Below are positions 56,265 through 64,000 of a stretch of 64,000 nt of DNA, piece after piece. Position 1 is the stretch's first letter. Every line of letters begins with the position of its first letter. The DNA is taken from NCBI GenBank assembly GCA_035293565.1, contig DATGMP010000060.1:1-64000 (forward strand), in the 5' to 3' direction. The notes under the pieces are model-generated. The model worked only from the letters and a program-made list of their open reading frames with translations. It was not told the origin of the DNA and made no database searches. Origin of the DNA: DATGMP01 sp035293565. GTDB lineage: Bacteria; Pseudomonadota; Alphaproteobacteria; BOG-932; Roseiterribacteraceae. Position numbers and translations under genes: made by a program.

Positions 56265-57575
56265 CTATGTCTCCGCTACGGCCGCGCCGTTCACATTTTC
56301 ACGTCGAGCCTGCTTTCCCCGCATCAACCAGAGCAGCACCAGAAGGCCGGGCAGGCCGGCGAAGGTGGCAAGCACGAAGAAGCCGATCCAGCCGAAATGA
56401 TCGGCCAGCCAGCCGCTGGAGGAGGAAAGCACGGTCCGGCCCACGAGCGCCAACGACGACAATAGCGCATATTGGGTCGCCGTAAATTCGCGGGAGCAGA
56501 GACCGGACAGGTAAGCGACGAAAGCGGCCGAGCCCATGCCGCCAGTCACATTCTCTGCGGCGATCGATACGGCGAGCATGACATTGTCATGTCCGACGAG
56601 AGCCAGCGCGGCGTACATCAGCGTGGACACGTTCTGCAGCACGCCGCAGATCAGCAGGCTGCGAAAGAGGCCCCACCGCGCGGCTGCAGCGCCGCCTAGC
56701 GCCACGCCCACCATCGTCGCGATAACGCCGAACACCTTGCTGATGGACGCCACCTCGCTCGCGGTGAATCCCAGCGAGACATAGAGCGGGTTGGCCATCA
56801 CGCCGGCCAACGCGTCGCCGAACTTGTAGAGCACTATGAAGAGCAGAATTGGCAGCCACGCTCCTCGGCCGAAGAAGTCGCCGAACGGAGCGACCACCGC
56901 CGTGTTGAGCCAGTCCAGCATGCGCTCGACGCGACTTCCGCCGGCCGGCAGAACTGCAAACGGCGCTTCGGGTTCAGGCGTCAACCACACGGTGATCATG
57001 CCGACGCCCATCAGCGTGGCCATCAGCGCGTAGGCGAAATGCCAACCGCCGAATGCCGACGCGTAGAGCGCGCCGGCCGACGCCGCGATCATGCCGAAGC
57101 GATAGCCCCATTGCGTCGCCGCGGCACCGGCCCCCTGCTGCTCCGGCTTGAGCAGCTCGATGCGATAAGCGTCGATCACGATATCCTGGCTCGCCGACAG
57201 AAAGGCGACGATCACCGCGATGAGCGCCATTTTGCCCGCGCCGACTATCGGATCGCCGAATCCCAGCAACAGAATGGCCGTCGCGAGCGCCGTTTGAAGG
57301 AGCAACGCCCAGCTTCGACGTCGCCCCAGCCAGCGCGTCAGCAGCGGAAGCCTCAGCCGATCGATCAAAGGCGACCACAGGAATTTGAAGCTGTACGGGA
57401 TGCCGACCAGCGCGAAGAGGCCGATCGCGGTGCGCGACACTCCCGACTGAGCCAGCCAAAATGACAGCGTCCCAAGGGTAAGCGGTACCGGCAGACCGCT
57501 CGAAAAACCCATGAACAGGATCGCGAGCAATCGCGGCTCGCGATAGGTATCAAACATCGGGCGCCAAAAGCTCAC
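56265..57575 (-). CDS. AmpG-like MFS permease
   Basis: About 436 aa from GTG 57575 (GGAG ten bases before); ATG 57557 is an alternative. LLAILFMGFSSGLPVPLTLG and FKFLWSPLIDRLRLPLL, then SASQDIVIDAYRIELL, are the AmpG signature blocks of the muropeptide (anhydromuropeptide) permease family. About 12 to 14 hydrophobic segments. It takes cell-wall fragments into the cytoplasm for recycling. It stands alone and marks the end of the catabolic island. Confidence 0.88.
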   Translation of the reverse strand: MSFWRPMFDTYREPRLLAILFMGFSSGLPVPLTLGTLSFWLAQSGVSRTAIGLFALVGIPYSFKFLWSPLIDRLRLPLLTRWLGRRRSWALLLQTALATAILLLGFGDPIVGAGKMALIAVIVAFLSASQDIVIDAYRIELLKPEQQGAGAAATQWGYRFGMIAASAGALYASAFGGWHFAYALMATLMGVGMITVWLTPEPEAPFAVLPAGGSRVERMLDWLNTAVVAPFGDFFGRGAWLPILLFIVLYKFGDALAGVMANPLYVSLGFTASEVASISKVFGVIATMVGVALGGAAAARWGLFRSLLICGVLQNVSTLMYAALALVGHDNVMLAVSIAAENVTGGMGSAAFVAYLSGLCSREFTATQYALLSSLALVGRTVLSSSSGWLADHFGWIGFFVLATFAGLPGLLVLLWLMRGKQARRENVNGAAVAET

Positions 57576-57962
57576 TGCGCTAACGCTCCGTACGAGGCGG
57601 CTGGCATAGGAAGCCGCCTTGGACACGCATGCAAAATACACGAGGAACGGGGCACATATTCGGCTCGAGCCTATCGGTTTTCTGGCCGCGGAGGACAGCT
57701 CGTATCAGGTCGCCCCACTTGTCAATCGCCGCTGTATCCAAGCGGGGCCGCTGCAACAAGATCCGCTCCGAGATTTAGAGCTTCAAGCAGGCCGGTTCAC
57801 TCCACACGCGGTACGATAACAACGTCTCGGCGGATTCACGGAAAGCAAACGCATTCGAGTCGAATTGTCGTGGCTCTCAATCAGGCTTCGGCAATCGCCT
57901 CGACGGAGCTGCGCGCGGCTGCAATGAGGTGGGTTCGGCAGCGATACGTCGCTGTCGACGGA
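57576..57962. other. 387-bp intergenic region, no convincing gene
   Basis: It contains the AmpG promoter side and the 3' flank of the PanE-like gene. A 66-codon forward frame (57619-57819) has no recognisable family and weak start context. No tRNA-like fold, operator motif or strong hairpin was seen. Confidence 0.5.
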
Positions 57963-58937
57963 TCAGTAGCAGCCGGCCTGCCGCGCGCGCTCGCGGACGA
58001 GCGCCAGCACGATCTCGCAAATCGGTGCCGGTCGGCCCGTCATGGCGCCAAGCTCGACGACCGCGCCCAGCAACGCATCGATCTCCATCGGCCGGCCGCG
58101 TTCCAGATCCTGAAGCATCGAGGTTTTGTGCTCACCGACCTCGGCCGCGCCGTTGATGCGCTTCTCGACGTCGATCGGAAAACGCACACCCAATGCCTCG
58201 GCGACGGCCGCCCCTTCGACCATCATCGTTCGCGCGATGGCGCGGAGATCGGCCGCGCCTGTCAGACGAGCGAGTGTCGCACCAGTCAGCGCGGAAAGCG
58301 GATTGAAGGCGAGATTGCCCCAGAGCTTCACCCAGATCTCGTCGCGAATCCGCAGCCGCACCGGCGCCTTCAGACCGGCTGAGATCATCAGTTGCGACAA
58401 GGCCTCCGCACGCGCGCTTCGGCTGCCATCCGGCTCGCCGAGGCTGAAGCGATCGCCATAGCCATGCTCGATGACGCCCGGCGAGACCACTTCGGCCGCC
58501 GGATACACGACCGCGCCGACGACATGCCGGGGCGGCAGGATGTCCCATAGCCGGCCGCCGGGATCGACGCTCTCGACGCGCCGGTCGCGCCAGGGTCCCT
58601 CGAGCCCATAAAAATACCAATAAGGGATACCGTTGACCGCCGTGACCAGCATCGTGTGATCGGTCATCAACCCGGCGATCTCGGCGGCCGCGCTCGGCAG
58701 ACCGTGAGCCTTCAACGTGACGATGACGACGTCATGCGCCCCGGCTTCCGCTGCGCTGCCGACCGCGCGCGGACGCACGGTCACGGTTTCGCCACCGCTC
58801 TTCAGCGTCAGGCCATTCGCCTGCATCGCGGCCAGATGCGGCCCGCGCGCAATGAAGGTGACATCGGCCCCGACCGCGGCCAGCTTGACGCCGATCAGAC
58901 CGCCGATTGCGCCGGCGCCGAAGATCGCGATCTTCAT
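57963..58937 (-). CDS. Ketopantoate reductase-family oxidoreductase (PanE/ApbA-like)
   Basis: 324 aa. KIAIFGAGAIGGLIGVKLAA is the NADPH-binding motif, KLWGNLAFNPLSALTGATLA contains the catalytic Lys region, and TSMLQDLERGRPMEIDALLG is the C-terminal substrate motif. True 2-dehydropantoate reductase activity is possible. Its start overlaps an acyl-CoA synthetase stop (ATGA), so it more likely reduces a 2-keto acid in a catabolic operon. Confidence 0.9.
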   Translation of the reverse strand: MKIAIFGAGAIGGLIGVKLAAVGADVTFIARGPHLAAMQANGLTLKSGGETVTVRPRAVGSAAEAGAHDVVIVTLKAHGLPSAAAEIAGLMTDHTMLVTAVNGIPYWYFYGLEGPWRDRRVESVDPGGRLWDILPPRHVVGAVVYPAAEVVSPGVIEHGYGDRFSLGEPDGSRSARAEALSQLMISAGLKAPVRLRIRDEIWVKLWGNLAFNPLSALTGATLARLTGAADLRAIARTMMVEGAAVAEALGVRFPIDVEKRINGAAEVGEHKTSMLQDLERGRPMEIDALLGAVVELGAMTGRPAPICEIVLALVRERARQAGCY

Positions 58938-60469
58938 CCGGCAAGGCCCAGCTTCTCGGCCAAGCCGATGCGCTGCAGCTTTCCGGTGGCGCCCTTGGGA
59001 ATCTCGTCGAGGAAGAGGATCGTCCGCGGCACCTTGAACGGCGCCAGCCGCGCGGCGGCGAAATCCTTCAGCTCCTGCTCGGTGGCCTTCGCATCGCTCT
59101 TGAGCACCACCGCCGCCGCGACGTCCTCACCCAGCTTGTCGTGCGGAACGGCAAAGGTCACGATCTGCGCCACCGCGGGGTGATCCATGATCACGACGTC
59201 GACCTCGAGCGGGCTGATCTTCTCGCCGCCGCGATTGATCAGCTCCTTGAGCCGCCCGGTCAGCCGCAGATAGCCTTTGTCGTCGAGATAGCCCTGATCG
59301 CCGGTGCGGAACCAACCATTGGTGAAGGATTTGGCGTTGGCCTCCGGATTGTTCTCGTAGCCCGCGGTAACGTTGCGGCCGCGGATCACGACTTCGCCCA
59401 GATCACCGGCCGGCCGCAGCGTGCCGGCTTCATCCATGATCGCGATCTCGGGACCGGCGGCCATCCCCACAGAGCCGGCGAAGCGCGCTCCCGGCGGCAA
59501 CGGATTCGACGCCATCTGGTGCGACGCCTCAGTCATGCCGTAGGCCTCGATGACCGGAACGCCGAACGTGCTCTCCAGCGCCGCCATCACTTGCGGCGGG
59601 AGCGATGCGGACGATGAGCGGATGAAACGCAGACGCCCGGCGTCGATGCCGCCCGATTGCCGCTGCGCCATGCCCAAGATCGCCTGGTGCATGGTCGGAA
59701 CCGCCGTGTACCAGGTGGGGCGGATCGTGGAGAACCAGCCGAAGAACTTGAATGCGTTGAAGCCCGGCGTGCAATGGACCGACCCGCCGGCGGCGAGGCT
59801 GGAAAGCACCGCCGCGATCAGCCCGTGAATGTGGAACAGCGGCATGATGTTGAGACAGGCGTCGTCGGCGGTGAGCTTCAGCGTACGGCGGATATTGTAG
59901 GCGGACGCAGCAAGATTCTTCTGCCGCAGCGGCACGATCTTGGGGCGCGCCGTGGTGCCCGACGTGTGCAGGACCAGCGCGACATCGTCTGGTTCGGCAT
60001 GACCACTTTGTTTGGCCTCGACGGCGCCCCCCTTGGGAGGAACGAGGTCGAACAGGCCGGCGGCCGCGCCCTGCGGGACGGCCAGTTCGACAATCGGAAT
60101 GCCGCGCGCCGCTGCGACGCCGCGAGCCGGACTCTCCATGCCTTGCAGGATGATCAGCGCGCGCGCGTTCAGATCCGATAGATAGAAATCGAACTCTTCT
60201 GCCCGATAGGCCGGGTTGAGCGGCGCGGTCGTGGCACCGCAGGCGACGGCGACGAACGAGGTCGCCATCTCCGGCCCGTTCGGCAGCACGATAGCCACCC
60301 GATCGCCGCGGCCGACGCCCATGCGGTTGAGCGCCGCCACAGTGCGACGGACAAGATCGCGCAGCCCGCCATAAGTGAGGCTCGGCCGGTCGGGTGCGCC
60401 GATCGCGACGGCGGCGTCGGGGTGACCTTCGAACAGGCCCAACAGGGTGTCGGTTTCACTCATGCTCAT
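58934..60469 (-). CDS. AMP-forming acyl-CoA synthetase (oxalyl-CoA synthetase-like)
   Basis: 511 aa from ATG 60469 (GGAGAGGGACA upstream). LVLHTSGTTARPKIVPLRQK is the AMP-binding P-loop, YGMTEASHQMASNPLPPGAR the A5 motif, GWFRTGDQGYLDDKGYLRL the A7 motif and KIPKGATGKLQR-like EIPKGATGKLQRIGL the A10 Lys. ISPLEVDVVIMDHPAVAQ is typical of the oxalate/short dicarboxylate-activating branch. It makes an acyl-CoA from an acid, ATP and CoA. It lies between the dioxygenase and the PanE-like gene. Confidence 0.92.
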   Translation of the reverse strand: MSMSETDTLLGLFEGHPDAAVAIGAPDRPSLTYGGLRDLVRRTVAALNRMGVGRGDRVAIVLPNGPEMATSFVAVACGATTAPLNPAYRAEEFDFYLSDLNARALIILQGMESPARGVAAARGIPIVELAVPQGAAAGLFDLVPPKGGAVEAKQSGHAEPDDVALVLHTSGTTARPKIVPLRQKNLAASAYNIRRTLKLTADDACLNIMPLFHIHGLIAAVLSSLAAGGSVHCTPGFNAFKFFGWFSTIRPTWYTAVPTMHQAILGMAQRQSGGIDAGRLRFIRSSSASLPPQVMAALESTFGVPVIEAYGMTEASHQMASNPLPPGARFAGSVGMAAGPEIAIMDEAGTLRPAGDLGEVVIRGRNVTAGYENNPEANAKSFTNGWFRTGDQGYLDDKGYLRLTGRLKELINRGGEKISPLEVDVVIMDHPAVAQIVTFAVPHDKLGEDVAAAVVLKSDAKATEQELKDFAAARLAPFKVPRTILFLDEIPKGATGKLQRIGLAEKLGLAG

Positions 60470-60545
60470 TGTCCCTCTCCGCACGCGCCCGCGAACGGTC
60501 GCTCATCGCGCGCTCCCGCCATCCTGCCGAGCGTCAATCCTGTTC

Positions 60546-61631
60546 TCAAGAAAGGAGGCGCGGCACCGAGGCAAGGTCGACGGTGAAACGCCCCTCGCCG
60601 GCCTCGCAGCCGCCGCGCGCCTCGGCGCGCGTTTGCACCACTGCGTTCTTTCCGAATCCCGGAACCTTGGGCCGCTGGCCCCGACGAGAGAGCCATAGGC
60701 GCAGCAGGTGTCGACGGCGCTGCGGCTCCGGCCAGTCCGAGAAGCCGGTCCGCGAGTGCAGCGCCGCATAGTTGGAAAGCCATTGAATGTCGCCGGGGCG
60801 GAAATCCATCGCGATCGCCATGCCCGGCTCGTTGGTGATCTCGTCGAACAGATTGAGCGCCTCGATCTGCTCCGGCCTGAGCTTCGGCACCCCGGGATAG
60901 GCCTGGGCTGTGAAGATGTAGGTCGAACCGGCGTACATGCTGAACACGCCGTCGGTGATGCTGATGATCGGCGAGGTATAGGTATTGGCTGGCGACTTAT
61001 GGTCCTGCCGGCGCCAATCCCAATGGAAAGGCTCGAGGAGCAAGGGCGCCAGATCGGGACGGCGGCGCAGGATCTCGTTGTAAATCTCGGCGCCCGAAAC
61101 CAGGCATGAAGCGCCGCCCTCCTTGGCCGGCTTGAGGCACAGAAGCGCCACGACATCCGAGCTGTCGGAATGATAGACCAGCTCGTCGCGCACCTTGGAG
61201 GAGAGCGCGGTCGGGTCGGCCATGGTCTTGTCCGAAGTCGCATAGACATGGTCGATCAGATCGCCCATCTCGTTCTGCCGGATCGGGTCGCCCATATGGA
61301 GGCCCAGTATGTAGTAGATCGCCGCCGAAAGGGCGTCGGAGTAAAGATGCGTGCGCAGACCCCTGACCAGAACGAAGCCGCGGCCCAGATCGACGTCGCG
61401 GCCCCATGATTCGACCGCTCCGGCACATGCGTCGAGCGGATAGTCCGAAGCCTGGACGAAGCGGAGATCGGGATTCTCCTCGACAAAACGCGTGCCCAGC
61501 GCTTCCAGCTCCGCAATCTCGTCCTTGTCGAGGCGGTAGATCCAATCGTCGGACGCGGACAGCCGATCGCCGCGCCACGCGGCTGCAGTGGTAACTGGTT
61601 GGAGGGCCATCGCCTGAATTTCTTCCCCCAC
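60546..61631 (-). CDS. TauD/TfdA-family Fe(II)/2-oxoglutarate dioxygenase
   Basis: 361 aa from GTG 61631 (AGAGGTGGATC upstream); ATG 61610 is an alternative with a poorer site. The iron ligands are HxD in VYHSDSSDVVALLC and the distal His in AALHSRTGFSDWPE, with Arg in RRRHLLRLWL binding 2-oxoglutarate. FEENPDLRFV-like N-terminal and PIRQNEMGDLIDHVYATS complete the fold. The enzyme hydroxylates a substrate with O2 and 2-oxoglutarate. It is 76 bp before the acyl-CoA synthetase gene, and divergent from the NUDIX operon. Confidence 0.9.
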   Translation of the reverse strand: MGEEIQAMALQPVTTAAAWRGDRLSASDDWIYRLDKDEIAELEALGTRFVEENPDLRFVQASDYPLDACAGAVESWGRDVDLGRGFVLVRGLRTHLYSDALSAAIYYILGLHMGDPIRQNEMGDLIDHVYATSDKTMADPTALSSKVRDELVYHSDSSDVVALLCLKPAKEGGASCLVSGAEIYNEILRRRPDLAPLLLEPFHWDWRRQDHKSPANTYTSPIISITDGVFSMYAGSTYIFTAQAYPGVPKLRPEQIEALNLFDEITNEPGMAIAMDFRPGDIQWLSNYAALHSRTGFSDWPEPQRRRHLLRLWLSRRGQRPKVPGFGKNAVVQTRAEARGGCEAGEGRFTVDLASVPRLLS

Positions 61632-61812
61632 GATCCACCTCTTGCGAGGAATAGCTTGGATTATAATCGGAGGAGCCCGGGCGGCTCTTGCCCAGCGCCG
61701 AACCAAGCGTTGTCTGCCCGCGCTCGCAGGCCTCCTCGCGGGCAGTTTGGCCTCGCCAGCGGCTTTGGGTCGAGGCTATAAGCCTCAAGGATTGAAGCTG
61801 AGAGGCCCGCCC

Positions 61813-62424
61813 ATGGACCAGAACGACGTCGAGATCCTGGAACGGCGGACCGCCTATCAGGGCTATTTCCGTCTCGACGATTATAAGCTCCGCCATCGCC
61901 TGTTCTCCGGCGGCTGGAGCGCGCCGATCTCGCGCGAGGTCTTCGAGCGCGGCCATTCGGTCGCGGTGCTGCCCTACGATCCGGCGGAGGACTCGGTCAT
62001 CGTGATCGAGCAATTCCGCGCCGGCGCGTTCGCGGCCGGCATCAAGCCCTGGCTGACCGAGTGCGTCGCCGGCATCATCGGGGATGGGGAGCAACCCGAA
62101 GCGGTGGCCCGGCGCGAGGCGGTGGAGGAGATCGGGCGCGGCCTCGGACGGATCGAGAAGATCGCACATTTCATCTACACGCCGGGCGGCAGTTCGGAGC
62201 TTTGCTGGCTGTTCGTGGGCGAGGTCGACAGTCGCGGCGCCGGCGGCATCCATGGGCTGGCCGAGGAGCACGAGGACATCGCGGTTCGCGTGATCCCGGC
62301 CGACGTCGCGGTGGGCTGGCTCGACTCCGGCACGATCGACAATGCCGTGATGCTGATCGCGATCTCCTGGCTCGCCCGACACCGGCGGCGCCTGCGCCGC
62401 GAATGGTCGGAGACGCCCCGGTGA
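61813..62424 (+). CDS. NUDIX hydrolase, ADP-ribose pyrophosphatase-like
   Basis: 203 aa from ATG 61813. The Nudix box is GIIGDGEQPEAVARREAVEE-IG, placing the metal-binding Glu residues. RTAYQGYFRLDDYKLRHRLF and REVFERGHSVAVLPYDP match the NudF type, which hydrolyses ADP-ribose to AMP and ribose-5-phosphate. Its stop overlaps the GTG start of the sulfurtransferase gene. Confidence 0.92.
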   Translation: MDQNDVEILERRTAYQGYFRLDDYKLRHRLFSGGWSAPISREVFERGHSVAVLPYDPAEDSVIVIEQFRAGAFAAGIKPWLTECVAGIIGDGEQPEAVARREAVEEIGRGLGRIEKIAHFIYTPGGSSELCWLFVGEVDSRGAGGIHGLAEEHEDIAVRVIPADVAVGWLDSGTIDNAVMLIAISWLARHRRRLRREWSETPR

Positions 62425-63263
62425 CCACGGCTCTGGTTTCGACCGCCTGGCTCGGCGACCATCTAGGCGACCCAGGCATCATCGTGCTCGATGCCACTTG
62501 GACGGCCAAGGGAGTCGAGCCCAACGCCGCGGCCCTTTTCTTACAGGCCCACATCCCCGGCGCGCGACGGTTCGATGTCGATCATGTCGCCGACCTCGGG
62601 TCCGCCCTGCCCCATATGCTACCGACGCCCGAACATTTTGCGGCGGAAGCCGGCCTGCTGGGGATCGGCGACGGCGATCTGGTCGTCGCCTATGACGCGA
62701 CCGGCATCGCCAGCGCCGCGGCCCGGTGCTGGTGGATGTTCCGGATCTTCGGCCATGAACGGGTCGCCGTGTTGGATGGCGGTCTGCCCAAATGGGCCGC
62801 CGAAGGCCGCCCGGTCGCGACAGGAGCCCAATCGGCGGTCGCGCCCAAGAGCTTCATCGCGCGCTCTCACGGGAGCCTCGTTCGCAGTCTCGATGCCGTA
62901 AAGGCCATCTCCGAGCGTGGCGGCGCGACACTGCTCGACGCCCGATCCGCCGGCCGATTCGAAGGCACGGCGCCCGAGCCCTGGGCCGGCGGTCGCGGCG
63001 GCCACATTCCGGGAAGCCGATCCCTGCCCTTCACGGAGCTGATCGACCCCGACCGCAAGACGCTGCTTCCGCCCGAGCAGCTGCGCGAGAAGCTCGCGTC
63101 GAATGATGGGCCGATCGTCGCCAGCTGCGGCAGCGGCGTCACCGCCTGCGTCATCGCGCTGGCCTATCACGAGGTTGGACGGCCGGACGTGGCCGTCTAT
63201 GACGGCTCCTGGGCCGAGTGGGGCTCGCACCCCGAATTGCCCGTTGCCCAAGGACCTCGATGA
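62421..63263 (+). CDS. sseA: 3-mercaptopyruvate/thiosulfate sulfurtransferase (two rhodanese domains)
   Basis: 280 aa from GTG 62421. The inactive N-terminal rhodanese half has LVSTAWLGDHLGDPGIIVLD and HIPGARRFDVDHVADL. The active half has LLDARSAGRFEGTAPEP, GHIPGSRSLPF and the catalytic loop ASCGSGVTAC with Cys then Gly-Ser-Gly-Val-Thr, typical of the mercaptopyruvate type. It moves a sulfane sulfur to a thiol acceptor or cyanide. It is coupled to the NUDIX gene before and to the cystathionine lyase gene after. Confidence 0.92.
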   Translation: MTTALVSTAWLGDHLGDPGIIVLDATWTAKGVEPNAAALFLQAHIPGARRFDVDHVADLGSALPHMLPTPEHFAAEAGLLGIGDGDLVVAYDATGIASAAARCWWMFRIFGHERVAVLDGGLPKWAAEGRPVATGAQSAVAPKSFIARSHGSLVRSLDAVKAISERGGATLLDARSAGRFEGTAPEPWAGGRGGHIPGSRSLPFTELIDPDRKTLLPPEQLREKLASNDGPIVASCGSGVTACVIALAYHEVGRPDVAVYDGSWAEWGSHPELPVAQGPR

Positions 63264-64000
63264 CGAAGACTGATCGCGGCAAATCCCGGCGGCCCGCCAC
63301 CGTCGCTGCGCATGCCGGCTTCGATCCGGCGAGCCATCACGGCACGGTCAATCCGCCGGTCTACCGCACATCCACCGTCCTCTTCCCGACCGTCGAGGCT
63401 CTCGAGCGCGGCGAGACCAAGCCGTTCGAGGGCATGCGCTACGGTCGGATCGGCACGCCGACCAGCAAAGCCTTCGAGGACGCCCTGGCGGCCTTGGAAG
63501 GCGGGCATAGCGCTGTCGTCGCCAACTCGGGCCTCGCCGCCTGCACGACCGCGCTCCTATCCTGCGTCAAGGCCGGCGATCATGCGCTGATCACGGATTC
63601 CGTCTATGGCCCGACGCGCGCCTTCGCCAGTCGGATGCTGACGGCGCTGGGCGTGGAGGTCGAATATTATCCGCCGACGATCGGCGCCGGCATCAAAAGC
63701 CTGTTCAGGCCCAACACGCGCGCCGTCTATCTCGAATCGCCGGGCTCTTGGAGCTTCGAGGTTCAGGACGTTCCGGCAATCGCGGAGGCCGCGAAGGCGC
63801 AAGGGTCCAGCGTGCTGATGGACAATACGTGGGCGACGCCCGTGCTTTTCCAGCCTCTGGCGCACGGCGTCGATCTGTCGATTCAGGCCGTGACCAAATA
63901 CATATCCGGCCATTCCGACGCCATGCTGGGCGCGATTACCGTGCGCGACGCCGTGGGGTTTCAGCGCCTCAAGACCACCCAGATCATGATGGGCCAATCG
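63260..64000 (+). CDS. metC: Cystathionine beta-lyase (PLP enzyme), 5' part, runs off the window
   Basis: 247 codons are present from ATG 63260, which overlaps the sulfurtransferase stop (ATGA); full-length members have about 390. VNPPVYRTSTVLFPTVEALE, YGRIGTPTSKAFEDALAALE and MDNTWATPVLFQPLAHGVDL, then the PLP-binding Lys in AVTKYISGHSDAMLG, match the cystathionine beta-lyase/MetC branch of the Cys/Met-metabolism enzymes. It splits cystathionine to homocysteine, pyruvate and ammonia. Together with the sulfurtransferase it suggests a sulfur amino acid operon. Confidence 0.92.
   Translation, partial: MTKTDRGKSRRPATVAAHAGFDPASHHGTVNPPVYRTSTVLFPTVEALERGETKPFEGMRYGRIGTPTSKAFEDALAALEGGHSAVVANSGLAACTTALLSCVKAGDHALITDSVYGPTRAFASRMLTALGVEVEYYPPTIGAGIKSLFRPNTRAVYLESPGSWSFEVQDVPAIAEAAKAQGSSVLMDNTWATPVLFQPLAHGVDLSIQAVTKYISGHSDAMLGAITVRDAVGFQRLKTTQIMMGQS

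Noticed and set aside
57619..57819. 66-codon forward reading frame in the AmpG-PanE gap
   Set aside because: Weak start context, no family recognised, and composition like non-coding sequence.
57963..58937. Housekeeping panE for pantothenate synthesis
   Set aside because: Not excluded, but the overlap with an acyl-CoA synthetase and the dioxygenase operon argue for a catabolic keto-acid reductase, so no gene symbol was given.
1..64000. tRNA, rRNA, CRISPR arrays, prophage or replication origin
   Set aside because: No repeats with regular spacers, no tRNA-like clover-leaf in the intergenic gaps, and no phage or replication genes were seen by eye.

Overview
The window looks like chromosomal DNA from a GC-rich Gram-negative bacterium, most likely an alphaproteobacterium of the sphingomonad type. 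The two large TonB-dependent receptors have the plug signature (EEKLQTVP) common in that group, and genes are densely packed with many ATGA/GTGA overlaps. No rRNA, tRNA or CRISPR was seen, so the taxonomic call is an inference.

Left flank (1-16 kb). An insertion sequence end, with two 25-bp direct repeats and the first 19 codons of a transposase, cuts a transketolase gene after about 148 codons. Next come a cytochrome b/molybdopterin oxidoreductase fusion, a Rieske-type FAD reductase operon that includes a frameshifted DUF488 gene, a second DUF488 gene, a YCII protein, and a TonB receptor with an exported metallophosphoesterase. A double-TetR regulator diverges from the receptor. A decayed periplasmic methyltransferase, an exported FAD oxidoreductase, an isochorismatase-type hydrolase and a GlcG/HbpS protein follow.

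Catabolic island (14.6-56.2 kb). This is the striking part. It encodes six paralogous SAM-methyltransferase-like proteins (MT-A to MT-F) with a shared N-terminal extension, and four small helical proteins (partners A-D) next to four of them. Around these lie a CoA-transferase, an HMG-CoA lyase-type enzyme, HyuA/HyuB hydantoinases, a TonB receptor fused to an OmpA domain, an amidohydrolase with two polysaccharide-deacetylase-like proteins, an aconitase-family LeuC/LeuD pair, a glutaryl-CoA dehydrogenase-like enzyme, two HutC-type GntR regulators, two PEP-mutase/isocitrate-lyase-family lyases, an aldehyde dehydrogenase, an Asp/Glu racemase-family protein, a flavin monooxygenase, two MFS transporters, two closely similar SDRs, a two-domain cupin, an OYE-type Fe-S flavoenzyme, a VOC protein and a REDY-like protein. 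Several types occur twice, suggesting two parallel or duplicated branches.

Regulation. Nine copies of one motif (core TGTCCGGACA, half-site GGACAAAT) sit immediately upstream of, or overlap, the starts of most transcription units from 19 to 54 kb. One copy is a perfect 18-bp palindrome. A related element lies before the double-TetR gene. A different 23-bp palindrome (AATGATATA-N4-TATACCATTT type) occurs exactly twice: before the amidohydrolase/deacetylase operon, and between the LeuCD and acyl-CoA dehydrogenase-GntR operons. It fits a HutC-type GntR operator. Together these suggest one dedicated catabolic regulon with a nested sub-regulon. The substrate cannot be read from sequence; amide or N-heterocycle ring opening followed by CoA-dependent breakdown is the best guess.

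Right flank (56.3-64 kb). This holds an AmpG-like permease, an operon of a TauD/TfdA-type dioxygenase, an acyl-CoA synthetase and a ketopantoate-reductase-like enzyme, and a NUDIX hydrolase-rhodanese-cystathionine lyase operon. The last gene runs off the end of the window.
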